DNA of 64,000 nt, taken from an uncultured Rhodospirillaceae bacterium. GTDB taxonomy: Bacteria; Pseudomonadota; Alphaproteobacteria; CAAGCB01; CAG-977. How positions within the stretch are numbered: position 1 is the stretch's first letter; each line of letters begins with the position of its first letter. Of the stretch, positions 46,733 through 55,443 are shown one piece after another. The notes under the pieces are model-generated. The model did not search any database and was not told where the DNA came from. It worked only from the letters and a program-made list of their open reading frames with translations. The translations under genes were made by a program, and so were the position numbers. The DNA lies in contig URSF01000005.1 in the NCBI GenBank assembly GCA_900550445.1, forward strand, positions 28,457 through 92,456, in the 5' to 3' direction.

Positions 46733-46760
46733 AAAAAACTCCCTAAAGGGAGTTTTTTTT
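46733..46760. terminator. Terminator after tRNA-Ser
   Basis: AAAAACTCCC and GGGAGTTTTT form a perfect stem with a TAAA loop; A and T runs on both sides allow bidirectional use. It lies six bases past the tRNA 3' end on the minus strand. Confidence 0.88.
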
Positions 46761-46765
46761 ATTTA

Positions 46766-46855
46766 TGGCGGATGGGGTGAGATTCGAACTCACGAACTCC
46801 GTAAAGAGTCGCCGGTTTTCAAGACCGGTGCATTCAACCGCTCTGCCACCCATCC
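46766..46855 (-). tRNA. tRNA-Ser (UGA)
   Basis: The minus strand reads as a type II tRNA with a long variable arm. The acceptor stem GGATGGG pairs with CCCATCC, G is the discriminator and CCA is encoded. The anticodon arm has a CCGGT/ACCGG stem and loop CTTGAAA, giving anticodon TGA. The T arm has GTGAG, TTCGAAT and CTCAC. The anticodon and the T arm match the bacterial tRNA-Ser pattern. Confidence 0.95.
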
Positions 46856-47060
46856 GCGACGTTCGCATTCTCTAATATTTTTAATTAAAAATCAAGAATT
46901 TATAAAATGTTTTTATAAAAAATATTTTTTATTTAAAATCAATATGATACATTTAAAACTTAATCTGATTTGTCTGTTTTTGAACATTGAAACGCGCTTG
47001 AAGGCCGCGTAAAAAAGTGTCATCATACAGCATTGTTTATAAAAAGTTGGGAGAGAGTTA

Positions 47061-47771
47061 ATGACAGAAGAAACACAAACGCCGGCGGCTCAGCCTGATG
47101 CGGCGCCGGCAGCCGCTGCACCCGCCGCAGCCGAGCAGCCGAAGTCGGAAGCTGCCGTCAAGGCTCAGGAAGTCGGCAAAAAATTAACCGGTTTCTTAGG
47201 CGGACTTGCTGAAAAAGCCAAAAATCTGGATATGAAAGAACTGGCCGAAAAAGCTAAAAACATTGACGTCAAGGAATTAACAGAAAAAGCAAAGCAAAAA
47301 GTTAATGAAGTCAAAGATAAGGCGGCGGAAATAAATGCCGGAAAAGCGGATAATGTTGTTCCGCCGCGCGAAACCGTTCCCGCTGATCAGATAAAAGAGA
47401 TACTGACCAAAGCCGCCGCACAAATGATTGAAGAAACTCCGGCGGTTGTTCAGGCTGTTTTGGCCGATCTGGCGCAGGGAGAGCAAATCGCGGCGAAAAT
47501 AAAATTCGGGACTGCGACCGATCCTGTTTATGTGGCTTTATCGGCTAAGAATTTTTATTATTTTACCAAAAGTTCCGATCAGTTTTTAGCGGAAATTTAT
47601 CCCGTTTCATCTGTCCGCGGGTTTTCCGTATTGCCGCCGCGCGGCGAAACGGCCGGACGTATGACCGTTTTTACAAAAAACGGAGAAATTAAGCTGACAA
47701 TCAGCAGCTTGGAATGTTACGCCAAAACGTTAGTTTTATATCGCGCGATCCGTTCCTTTATGGAAAAATAA
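47061..47771 (+). CDS. Ala-rich coiled-coil protein with C-terminal PH-like domain
   Basis: The 236-residue protein has three parts: an Ala/Pro-rich, probably disordered start (1-30), a helical region with a 12-residue repeat (LAEKAKNLDMKE, LAEKAKNIDVKE, LTEKAKQKVNE; about 50-85), and a C-terminal domain (about 140-236) whose strands (VYVALSAKNFYYF, EIYPVSSVRGFSVLP, RMTVFTKNGEIKLTI) and final helix resemble bacterial PH domains of the YokE type. It has no signal peptide or membrane helix. The amphipathic repeats may bind membranes or self-associate. The function is unknown; the fold call is inference from strand pattern. Confidence 0.65.
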   Translation: MTEETQTPAAQPDAAPAAAAPAAAEQPKSEAAVKAQEVGKKLTGFLGGLAEKAKNLDMKELAEKAKNIDVKELTEKAKQKVNEVKDKAAEINAGKADNVVPPRETVPADQIKEILTKAAAQMIEETPAVVQAVLADLAQGEQIAAKIKFGTATDPVYVALSAKNFYYFTKSSDQFLAEIYPVSSVRGFSVLPPRGETAGRMTVFTKNGEIKLTISSLECYAKTLVLYRAIRSFMEK

Positions 47772-47792
47772 ACCGTTTCGGTTATTTTATTG

Positions 47793-47828
47793 AAAAACGC
47801 TTTTGTCCCGCGGCAAAAGCGTTTTTTC
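47793..47828 (+). terminator. Terminator after the coiled-coil/PH gene
   Basis: AAAACGCTTTTG and CAAAAGCGTTTT form a 12-base stem followed by T6. Confidence 0.9.
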
Positions 47829-47899
47829 AGTTAACGAAAAAATAACGTCTTTTTTATAAAAATTAAAAAAAAGAATATTTTTCATAAAGGCATCGTTTT

Positions 47900-49495
47900 A
47901 TGAATTCGTGGTTGAAATACGGCGTATTATGCTGTGCCGTCCTCGGTTCTTCCCCGCTTTCGGCGGCGACAAGCGGCGTCGGTCTGACTTTTGAAGAATG
48001 GGTTGAAGAGTTCAGAAGAGAAGCCGTCGATAACGGTATTTCAGCCCAGTCGCTGGACCGCGCTTTTCAGTCTTTGCGCCTGGAACCCGCCGTCATTACA
48101 ATGGATCGCAAACAGCCGGAATTTCGCAGAGATTTTCAATCCTATATTGATAACGCCATTAACGCGCTGCGTATTAAAAAAGCGCAAAAGTTAATGAACG
48201 AACATGCCGATTTATTAAAGCAAATAGAGCAGAAATATAAAGTTCCGGCCAATTATCTGCTGGCGTTCTGGGGAATGGAAACGAATTTCGGAACGGCCAA
48301 AGGAACTTATCCGACGATTAATGTTCTGGCGACTCTTGCTTATGATACGCGGCGGCCGGCTTTTTTCAGATCGGAACTGATGCACGGCGTTCATTTGATT
48401 CAGGACGGGCTTCCGGTTGATAAAATGACGGGATCATGGGCCGGAGCTGTCGGAAACTTTCAATTCATGCCGTCAACTTTCAGACATTTCGGGACGGATT
48501 ATGACGGCGACGGGCAGGCGGATTTGTGGAACAGCCTGCCGGACGCTTTGGCTTCGGCCGCCAATTATTTGTCCGCCGAAGGGTGGAACCCCGCAATCGG
48601 CTGGGGACGCGAAGTTCTGCTGCCGAAAAAATTTGACTGGAACCTGATCGAACAGAAAAAAACGTTGAAAGAATGGCAGAAAGAAGGAATCGTTTGGGCT
48701 GACAATTCTTCATTAAACGAGCCGCTATCCACGCCGGCGGAGCTGTTTTTGCCGGCGGGTATTCATGGCCCCGCATTCCTAACATATTCAAATTTCAGGG
48801 TTATTCTTAAATGGAATAAATCGGTTCTTTATGCCGTTTCGGTCGGACATTTGGCTGACAGAATTTTGCAAAAACCGCCTTTTTCGAAAAAATATTTCCA
48901 GCGCGGCCCGTCTTTTACTCTGGAAAACGCTCAAGAAGTACAAGAATTGCTGTCAAAGATGGGATTGTATCATGATGAAATCGACGGTGTTTTAGGACGC
49001 AAAAGTCGTGAAGCTGTTCGTAAATTTCAGGCTATGTACGGTCTGCCGGCCGACGGGTATGCCAACGCTTCTTTGTTGCATTTCATGCGGCTGGCTGTTC
49101 GGGGCGGAACAAAACGCAACAAACTGACGTTTGACGAAGTAGTTGAAATGCAGAAAATTTTGGCCAAAGGATCTTATTATATCGGGCCGATTGACGGTAA
49201 GTTGGGGCCGTCTACGTTAAAGGGAATTGAATTATACAAAAAAGTGTATGGCATTTCATCAGAATCTGTTAACCGGACGCTGTTGGAAAAAATGCGCGTT
49301 CAGTTTGCCAGAAATCTGGAAAACGGAGAAATTGATCCGCTGGTAAAGGAAAATATCCGTCTGGAAAAAGAACGGCAGAAAGCAATAAAAACCGCCGCGG
49401 CGAAAGCAAAGAAAAACAAAAAGAAAAAAAGGACCGTTCCCGCCGCAAAAATGGCTAAAAACGCCGTTTCCGACAAGAGGTTAAAAAAACGCTAA
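47900..49495 (+). CDS. Lytic murein transglycosylase of the MltB family with two peptidoglycan-binding domains
   Basis: The 531-residue protein has a signal peptide (to about 24). The catalytic domain (about 28-330) shows the MltB pattern: KQPEFRRDFQSYI, AFWGMETNFGTAKGTYP with the catalytic Glu near 130, and GNFQFMPSTFRHFGTDYDGD near 193. Two PG_binding_1 repeats follow, at about 350-398 (VQELLSKMGLYHDEIDGVLG) and about 415-465 (MQKILAKGSYYIGPIDGKLG). A Lys-rich tail ends the protein. It cleaves glycan strands in the periplasm. RlpA and a DD-carboxypeptidase are downstream, so this is a cell-wall cluster. Confidence 0.93.
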   Translation: MNSWLKYGVLCCAVLGSSPLSAATSGVGLTFEEWVEEFRREAVDNGISAQSLDRAFQSLRLEPAVITMDRKQPEFRRDFQSYIDNAINALRIKKAQKLMNEHADLLKQIEQKYKVPANYLLAFWGMETNFGTAKGTYPTINVLATLAYDTRRPAFFRSELMHGVHLIQDGLPVDKMTGSWAGAVGNFQFMPSTFRHFGTDYDGDGQADLWNSLPDALASAANYLSAEGWNPAIGWGREVLLPKKFDWNLIEQKKTLKEWQKEGIVWADNSSLNEPLSTPAELFLPAGIHGPAFLTYSNFRVILKWNKSVLYAVSVGHLADRILQKPPFSKKYFQRGPSFTLENAQEVQELLSKMGLYHDEIDGVLGRKSREAVRKFQAMYGLPADGYANASLLHFMRLAVRGGTKRNKLTFDEVVEMQKILAKGSYYIGPIDGKLGPSTLKGIELYKKVYGISSESVNRTLLEKMRVQFARNLENGEIDPLVKENIRLEKERQKAIKTAAAKAKKNKKKKRTVPAAKMAKNAVSDKRLKKR

Positions 49496-49525
49496 TGAAA
49501 ACGCAAAAAAACAAAAGTATCTTTC

Positions 49526-49554
49526 TTGATTCCGGTACGTTAACCCGTTATTCT
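49526..49554 (+). promoter_or_regulatory. Promoter of the rlpA group
   Basis: TTGATT (49526-49531) and TATTCT (49549-49554) are 17 bases apart, ending 24 bases upstream of the rlpA ATG. Confidence 0.55.
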
Positions 49555-49578
49555 GCGCTGTAGCGGAAAGGAGTAAAA

Positions 49579-50730
49579 ATGCATTCGTTTGTGAAAGTTC
49601 TTTTTTTATCGACAACATTGGCTCTGACAGCTTGTACGGATAATTCTCAGGTTTTTTCATCTGCCGTTACCGGGGCACCGAAACCGGCCGCGGCAAATTC
49701 CGCAGGATATTATAAAATCGGAAACCCCTATCAGGTCGCGGGATTATGGTATTATCCGAAAGAAGATTATAACTATAAAGAAATCGGTATTTCGTCCTGG
49801 TACGGGCCGGATTTTCATAACGGCATCACTGCAAACGGGGAACTGTATGATATGCATGGATTGACCGCCGCGCACAGAACGTTGCCTTTGCCCAGTATTG
49901 TCCGGGTAACCAATCTGCAGAACGGGCGGTCTTTGGTGCTGCGCGTCAACGACCGCGGGCCGTTCGTTAACAACCGCGTTATTGACGTGTCCATGCGCGC
50001 GGCTCAACTGCTGGGATTTAAAGATCAGGGCACGACGCAGGTTCAGGTGGAAATCATGCCTGAAGAAAGCAAAAAATTAAAAGAAGAACTTTTAGCGGCG
50101 GCAAACGGTAATAACCCGGTACAGGCCGGCGATGCTTCCGCGGCTTCTCTGGCCGGGGAGGAGTATACCAGGGAACCGATTGCAAAACCGCAGAATCTGG
50201 GATATTCCCCTAATTATCCGCGTCTGGCAAATCAGCCGCCGGTCGTAACAGGCGCCGGTACTCCGCTGATTGCGGCGTCTGCCGCAGGGCAGACAGGACC
50301 TGAATATAATGATTGGGACGAAGACATTCCGCAGGCTCAGGCCCGGAAGGCCGTCGACATGTCATTGAAACAACAGAAAAAGCCTGCTTCTTCTCCAAAA
50401 CCGGCCGCGGCAAAAGCGTCTGTTAAAAAGCCTGCCGCACCGTCGGCGCCGGCAGTCGTCGCGCCGGGGTATTATGTGCAGGTCGGCGCTTTCGGCAGTT
50501 TGGAAAATGCGGAAAAAATGCGCAGCCGGGTATCTTCTTTCGGTCCGACGTTGATTTTACCGGTAACGGTTAACGCAAAAACGCTGTATCGTGTGCGTTT
50601 AGGCCCGGAAAGTGCCAAAAAGGCTTTGGAAATTATGGATAAAGTTACGGGCAGCGGTATTTCCGATGCTCGTCTGGTGGAAGAAAAAGGAACGCTTCCT
50701 GCCGGAAAACGGCTGGATAGCGCTTTTTAA
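49579..50730 (+). CDS. rlpA: Septal ring lytic transglycosylase RlpA
   Basis: RlpA cleaves denuded glycan strands at the division site. The 383-residue lipoprotein (LTAC, Cys near 19) has a double-psi beta barrel (about 70-160) with GISSWYGPDFHNGITANGEL (conserved His), AAHRTLPLPSIVRVTNL and LRVNDRGPFVNNRVID (catalytic Asp). A Pro/Ala-rich linker leads to a C-terminal SPOR domain (about 295-370, YYVQVGAFGSLENAEKMR). AAAGGAG is the ribosome site. It is the first gene of rlpA-dac-tmk-holB-tatD-MBL. Confidence 0.96.
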   Translation: MHSFVKVLFLSTTLALTACTDNSQVFSSAVTGAPKPAAANSAGYYKIGNPYQVAGLWYYPKEDYNYKEIGISSWYGPDFHNGITANGELYDMHGLTAAHRTLPLPSIVRVTNLQNGRSLVLRVNDRGPFVNNRVIDVSMRAAQLLGFKDQGTTQVQVEIMPEESKKLKEELLAAANGNNPVQAGDASAASLAGEEYTREPIAKPQNLGYSPNYPRLANQPPVVTGAGTPLIAASAAGQTGPEYNDWDEDIPQAQARKAVDMSLKQQKKPASSPKPAAAKASVKKPAAPSAPAVVAPGYYVQVGAFGSLENAEKMRSRVSSFGPTLILPVTVNAKTLYRVRLGPESAKKALEIMDKVTGSGISDARLVEEKGTLPAGKRLDSAF

Positions 50731-50742
50731 AAGGATCCGACG

Positions 50743-51903
50743 ATGAAGAACCATACCTCTTTTTTATTCTTAACCGCTTTTATTTTCGGAAGCTTTTCTT
50801 TTTCGGCGCAAGCTATAGAAACAAAAGCTAAAAACGCCGTTTTAATGGATTTTGATACGGGAACGTTTTTCTTTGAAAAAAAAGCCGATGAAAAAATGCC
50901 GCCGGCTTCAATGAGTAAACTGATGACGGCTTATATGATTTTTGAACGGCTGAAAAACGGGGCTTTATCTTTGGACGACGAATTTATCGTCAGTGAAAAC
51001 GCCTGGCGCAAAGGCGGAGCAAAAACCGGCAGTTCGACAATGTTCTTGAATATCGGCGATAAAGTAAAATTAAGCGATTTGCTGCGCGGTATTATTGTTC
51101 AGTCAGGAAATGACGCCTGTATAACCGCCGCCGAAAATATTTCCGGATCGGAAAAGGAATTTGTGGAACAGGCCAATCAAAAAGCGGCCGAACTGGGATT
51201 GATCAACACGCATCTGGCTAATTCTACCGGCTGGCCTAACCCGGACCATTACATGTCGCCGAAGGATCTGGCCATTTTATCTGCGCGGATTATTCGTGAA
51301 TTTCCGGAATATTACAGTATTTATTCGGAAAAAGAGTTTACCTATAACGGCATTAAGCAGGAAAACCGTAATCCGTTGCTGTTTTTAATGCCCGGAATGG
51401 CTGACGGGATAAAAACCGGCCATACTTCTGTTTCCGGTCATGGTTTGGTCGGTTCGGCCAAAAAAGGCGGCCGGCGGATTATTATGGTGATCAACGGTTT
51501 GAAAACCATGAAAGAACGCAGTGAAGAAGCGCAAAAGTTAATGCTGTGGGGATTCAGGGACTTTGATAATTATCCCGTTTTGAAAAAAGACGTGAAAGTC
51601 GTTAAAGTTCCCGTCTGGCTGGGAGATCAGCGCGCTGTTGCAGCTGTTCCCGCCGAAGATATTGTTTTGACATTGCAGAAAGGGAAGCAAAAAGAAGTTA
51701 AAGCGAGGGTCGTTTATGAAACGCCGTTAAGCGCTCCCGTGAAAAAAGGACAAAAAATCGCTTCTTTAACTTTGGAAATACCGGATCAGGAATCCAAATC
51801 CGTTGATTTGTTTGCGGCCAACGATGTCAAACGGCTGGGATATTTCGGCCGTTTAAAAGAACTGATCAAATATTTCTTGTTTCAAAATATTAGCCAGGGA
51901 TAA
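50743..51903 (+). CDS. dac: D-alanyl-D-alanine carboxypeptidase (PBP5/6 family)
   Basis: The enzyme trims the terminal D-Ala of peptidoglycan pentapeptides. The 386 residues include a signal peptide (to about 24), SMSK at 56-59 with the catalytic Ser, SGNDA near 122, and KTGHTSVSGHG near 224, all in the normal order. The C-terminal domain ends in an amphipathic helix (LGYFGRLKELIKYFLFQNIS), the usual membrane anchor. It starts 12 bases after rlpA. Confidence 0.95.
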   Translation: MKNHTSFLFLTAFIFGSFSFSAQAIETKAKNAVLMDFDTGTFFFEKKADEKMPPASMSKLMTAYMIFERLKNGALSLDDEFIVSENAWRKGGAKTGSSTMFLNIGDKVKLSDLLRGIIVQSGNDACITAAENISGSEKEFVEQANQKAAELGLINTHLANSTGWPNPDHYMSPKDLAILSARIIREFPEYYSIYSEKEFTYNGIKQENRNPLLFLMPGMADGIKTGHTSVSGHGLVGSAKKGGRRIIMVINGLKTMKERSEEAQKLMLWGFRDFDNYPVLKKDVKVVKVPVWLGDQRAVAAVPAEDIVLTLQKGKQKEVKARVVYETPLSAPVKKGQKIASLTLEIPDQESKSVDLFAANDVKRLGYFGRLKELIKYFLFQNISQG

Positions 51904-51908
51904 GCGAT

Positions 51909-52562
51909 GTGAAACCAAATTTTTTTATAACCTTTGAAGGCGGAGAGGGAACCGGCAAATCGACTCAAGCTCGTTTACTGGCCGATTTTTTGGAAGAACA
52001 GGGGGCTTCATGCCTTTTAACGCGTGAACCGGGCGGTTCTCCCGGTGCTGAGGAAATCAGAAATTTGGTTGTTAAAGGGGCTGTCGGACGCTGGGACGTC
52101 ATGACAGAAGCTTTATTAATGTTTGCTGCCCGCCGGGATCATTTAGTCAATACGGTATGGCCTGCGCTGCAAGAAGGAAAAACGGTTATCTGTGACCGTT
52201 TTGCTGATTCGACAATGGCCTATCAGGGGTTCGGGTATGCGGATAAAGGGTTAGGGCAGGCGGCTGTTGAACAATTATATCAAACTGTCGTCGGTTCATT
52301 TAAACCTGATTTAACAATTATTTTGGATATGCCGGTTGAATCTGGGGTGGAACGGGCTTTGAAACGCGATGCAAACGCAAATCGTTACGAAAAAATGGGA
52401 TTGGACTTTCACCGCAATCTGCGCCGGGCTTTTCTGGAAATTGAAAAAAAAGAACCGAACAGGTGCGTCGTGATTAACGCAACCGGTTCAATAGAGGAAA
52501 TTCACGCTGCGGTCGTTTCCGTTGTTCAAAGACGTTTGTTGGGAATAAAACGGCATGAGTGA
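51909..52562 (+). CDS. tmk: Thymidylate kinase
   Basis: Tmk phosphorylates dTMP to dTDP. The 217 residues begin with GTG at 51909, with AGGGA upstream; no ATG is in frame nearby. ITFEGGEGTGKSTQAR holds the P-loop (about 10-17), TREPGGSPGAEEIR is the DR/RxG region and VICDRFADSTMAYQG the thymidylate-binding part. Overlaps holB by 8 bases, a common alphaproteobacterial pairing. Confidence 0.95.
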   Translation: MKPNFFITFEGGEGTGKSTQARLLADFLEEQGASCLLTREPGGSPGAEEIRNLVVKGAVGRWDVMTEALLMFAARRDHLVNTVWPALQEGKTVICDRFADSTMAYQGFGYADKGLGQAAVEQLYQTVVGSFKPDLTIILDMPVESGVERALKRDANANRYEKMGLDFHRNLRRAFLEIEKKEPNRCVVINATGSIEEIHAAVVSVVQRRLLGIKRHE

Positions 52563-53691
52563 TTTTTATGCTAAAGCTCCTGAAGAACAGGTCGATTTAT
52601 TCGGTCATGACGACGCTCAGAAAATTTTGCTGGATTTATGGAATAAAAGGCGTCTGGCCGGTTCATGGCTGTTCTGCGGTCCGCAGGGGATCGGCAAGGC
52701 AACTTTAGCTTATCGTCTGGCCAGATTTGTACTGGCTCAGTCTGTTGAAACAGGCGGGGATAATTTATTCAGTGAACCGGAACAACCTAAATCTCTTTTT
52801 ATTCCTGAAAATCACCCGGTTTTTAAATCCGTCGCCCAAAGAATGAATCCGGGGCTGAAAGTTATCGAATGCGGGTTAAAGGAAGATGAAATCAAAAGCC
52901 GGCAGGCTTTGATTGATGCGGGAAAACCGCTGGATCCGGAAATGGAAAGAAACCGCAAACGTTTTGATGAAATCAGAATTACCGATATCCGGGAAGCGGA
53001 AACATTTTTGCATTTGACCGCCGGAGCAAACGGCTGGCGCGTAGTGATCATTGATTCCGCCGACGACATGAATTCGAATGCAGCCAATGCTTTATTGAAA
53101 TCATTGGAAGAACCGCCTGATAACACTTTGATTATTTTAATCAGCCATATTCCCGGAAGGTTGTTGCCGACCATTCGTTCCAGATGCAGAAAGTTATCTA
53201 TAAAACCGTTAAAAAACAATGAGTTAGAGGGAATCTTTAAATCAAAAAATGATCATATTTCAGATGAAGACTGTCATTCTCTGGCTTTATTGTCCGAAGG
53301 CAGCCCGGGAAAAGCTCTGGCTTTAATGGATCATGACGGGCTGCGTATTTTTAAACAAATGCTGGCTTTGTTTGCGGATTTTCCTGAATTGTCCGTTTCT
53401 AAAGTATATGATTTTGTTGAAAAAACCTCAAAAGATAAGGAATTACTTAAAACAGCTCGGACATTGTTGATTCAATGGTTGTCCGATGTTTGTATTTCGG
53501 CCGAAAAAACGGATAAAGAAGAAATTTTTCCTTCTGAAGCCTTGTTAAGAAAGCGTTTGCAGAATACAATTCCCGTGTTGAAGTTGATGGATCTGACAGA
53601 AGAACTGCAGAAAGCTTTTTCGGATATTGATCTGGATCAAAAGCAGGTTTTTGTTAATGCTTTTTTGACGCTGCAAAGAGAGGTCGGATAG
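52555..53691 (+). CDS. holB: DNA polymerase III subunit delta-prime
   Basis: HolB is part of the clamp loader. The 378 residues have an AAA+ fold: GSWLFCGPQGIGKATLAYRL near 34 (P-loop-like), VVIIDSADDMNSNAANALLK near 162 and LEEPPDNTLIILISHIPGRL near 184 with SRCRKL (sensor/SRC motif) after it. It follows tmk as in most alphaproteobacteria. Confidence 0.94.
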   Translation: MSDFYAKAPEEQVDLFGHDDAQKILLDLWNKRRLAGSWLFCGPQGIGKATLAYRLARFVLAQSVETGGDNLFSEPEQPKSLFIPENHPVFKSVAQRMNPGLKVIECGLKEDEIKSRQALIDAGKPLDPEMERNRKRFDEIRITDIREAETFLHLTAGANGWRVVIIDSADDMNSNAANALLKSLEEPPDNTLIILISHIPGRLLPTIRSRCRKLSIKPLKNNELEGIFKSKNDHISDEDCHSLALLSEGSPGKALALMDHDGLRIFKQMLALFADFPELSVSKVYDFVEKTSKDKELLKTARTLLIQWLSDVCISAEKTDKEEIFPSEALLRKRLQNTIPVLKLMDLTEELQKAFSDIDLDQKQVFVNAFLTLQREVG

Positions 53692-54474
53692 ATGTTTTTC
53701 GTTGACAGCCATTGCCATTTGAATTTTCCCGATTATCAGTCAGAACAGGATAAAATTATTGAACAGGCAGAAAAGGCGGGGATCGGACGTTTTTTGACGG
53801 TTGGCACAAAATTGGAAGAACGACCGGATTTAATTGCTTTGACACGTAGAAATCCTCATATTTTTGCTTCTGTCGGTATTCACCCGGAATACGCGGCGGA
53901 GCAGGGCGGCAAAACATTATCGCCGCAGGATATCTGTGTCGCGGCAAACGATCCGAAAATTGTTGCTATCGGAGAGGCGGGGCTGGATTATCACTACGGC
54001 GCCGAAGAAACGCACGAAGCGCAGAAAACTTTGTTTCGTATTCAGTTGAAAGCGGCAAAGCAGGCGGGATTGCCGATTATTATTCATTCCCGTGAAGCGG
54101 AAGACGATACGATCGCTTTGTTGCAGGAAGAAGCCGGCCCCGATTTGCGCGGCGTTTTGCATTGTTTTTCATCACGGGAAAAATTAGCGCAGGCCGGATT
54201 GGAATTGGGATTTTATATTTCTGCGTCCGGAATCATTACGTTTAAATCGGCTGAAGAACTGCGCTGTATTTTTAAATCCATACCGATGGATCGTTTGTTA
54301 ATCGAAACCGACGCTCCGTTTTTGGCTCCGGTACCGTTCAGGGGGCGCAGAAATGAACCGGCTTTCATGATAAAAACGGCGGAGGCTCTGGCTGAATTAA
54401 AAGAAGTCAGTCTGGATCAGCTGCGGCATCAGACAACGGAAAACTTTTTTACTTTATTTTCAAAGGCGGCTTGA
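53692..54474 (+). CDS. tatD: TatD-family deoxyribonuclease
   Basis: The 260-residue TIM-barrel metal hydrolase begins DSHCHLNFPDY (first HxH) and continues GIHPEY, GEAGLDYHYG (metal Glu and Asp), IIHSREAEDDT, LHCFSS and IETDAPFLAP (late Asp). TatD enzymes are metal-dependent DNases; the exact role is not settled. It abuts holB with no gap. Confidence 0.93.
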   Translation: MFFVDSHCHLNFPDYQSEQDKIIEQAEKAGIGRFLTVGTKLEERPDLIALTRRNPHIFASVGIHPEYAAEQGGKTLSPQDICVAANDPKIVAIGEAGLDYHYGAEETHEAQKTLFRIQLKAAKQAGLPIIIHSREAEDDTIALLQEEAGPDLRGVLHCFSSREKLAQAGLELGFYISASGIITFKSAEELRCIFKSIPMDRLLIETDAPFLAPVPFRGRRNEPAFMIKTAEALAELKEVSLDQLRHQTTENFFTLFSKAA

Positions 54475-54475
54475 C

Positions 54476-55252
54476 ATGAAAATCAGAATTTTAGGCTGCG
54501 GTGCTGCCGGCGGCGTTCCCATGATCAGCAGAGGCTGGGGAAAATGTGATCCCAATAACCCTAAAAACCGCCGTTTAAGAACGTCTTTGCTGTTGCGGCA
54601 TGATAAATTAAATCTGCTGTTCGATACAGGGCCGGATTTAAGGGAGCAGTTATTATCGGCTCAAATCAGAGAATTAACGGCTGTTTTATATACGCATGAA
54701 CATGCCGATCATACACATGGGATCGATGATTTGCGTGAAGTCAATCGGGCCATGCAAAAAGGCATTCCCGTTTATGCAAACGCAACGACACTGACGCTGT
54801 TAAAAGAAAGGTTCGGTTATGCTTTTCGCCCGGTAAACGTTGAAAAAGAACCGTTTTTTCATCCCTGGCTGGAACCCAATCTGATTAAACCGGGCGAACC
54901 GTTTTATATTAAAGACTTAAAAATTATTCCTTTTACGCAGGATCATGAATGGACAACAAGTCTGGGCTTCAGAATCAATAATTTCGGATATTCAACCGAT
55001 GTCGTTCATTTATATGAATCCGCCTTATCTGTATTGAAAGGTGTAGATACCTGGGTAGTAGGGTGTTTGTCCGAACAAGATCACCCCAGCCACGCTTCCG
55101 TGCACCGCGTTTTGGAATGGGTCGATATTTTAAAGCCCAAAAGAACAATTTTAACTCATATGTCCGTAAATCTTGATTATGCTTCTTTGTGCGCTTCTTT
55201 ACCCAAAGGAATAGAACCCGGATACGACGGAATGGAATTTGACGTGAATTGA
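54476..55252 (+). CDS. MBL-fold metallohydrolase (PhnP-like)
   Basis: The 258-residue protein has the metallo-beta-lactamase motif THEHADHTHGIDDLREVNR near 74, an N-terminal GCGAAGGVPMISRGWGKCDP (Cys pair typical of PhnP-like members) and FSTDVVHLYE-type late Asp (YSTDVVHLYESAL). PhnP-type proteins act as cyclic phosphodiesterases; the physiological substrate is not evident. It is the last gene of the rlpA group, with a strong terminator 20 bases after. Confidence 0.9.
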   Translation: MKIRILGCGAAGGVPMISRGWGKCDPNNPKNRRLRTSLLLRHDKLNLLFDTGPDLREQLLSAQIRELTAVLYTHEHADHTHGIDDLREVNRAMQKGIPVYANATTLTLLKERFGYAFRPVNVEKEPFFHPWLEPNLIKPGEPFYIKDLKIIPFTQDHEWTTSLGFRINNFGYSTDVVHLYESALSVLKGVDTWVVGCLSEQDHPSHASVHRVLEWVDILKPKRTILTHMSVNLDYASLCASLPKGIEPGYDGMEFDVN

Positions 55253-55272
55253 ATCTGTTTTCAAACTGACTG

Positions 55273-55318
55273 AAAAAATCATCTTCGGTGTTGTTTATGG
55301 CCGGAGATGATTTTTTTA
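55273..55318 (+). terminator. Terminator of the rlpA-MBL group
   Basis: AAAATCATCTTCGG (55275-55288) pairs with CCGGAGATGATTTT (55301-55314) with one G-T pair and a 12-base loop, followed by a T run. Confidence 0.88.
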
Positions 55319-55443
55319 TAAACAGCAATCCCGAACATTGGCTGCGATTTATTAACTGTTTGTTTTTAAATATTTTTATGTTCATTTTATCACAATTCGT
55401 TTTCATGCTTTTCCTTATTTCAGTTTTTAACATAATAGAGATT

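Noticed and set aside
55288..55443. Upstream in-frame ATG for the decayed gene
   Set aside because: It lies within the terminator of the preceding operon and gives an unlikely hydrophobic run; the ATG at 55444 is preferred.
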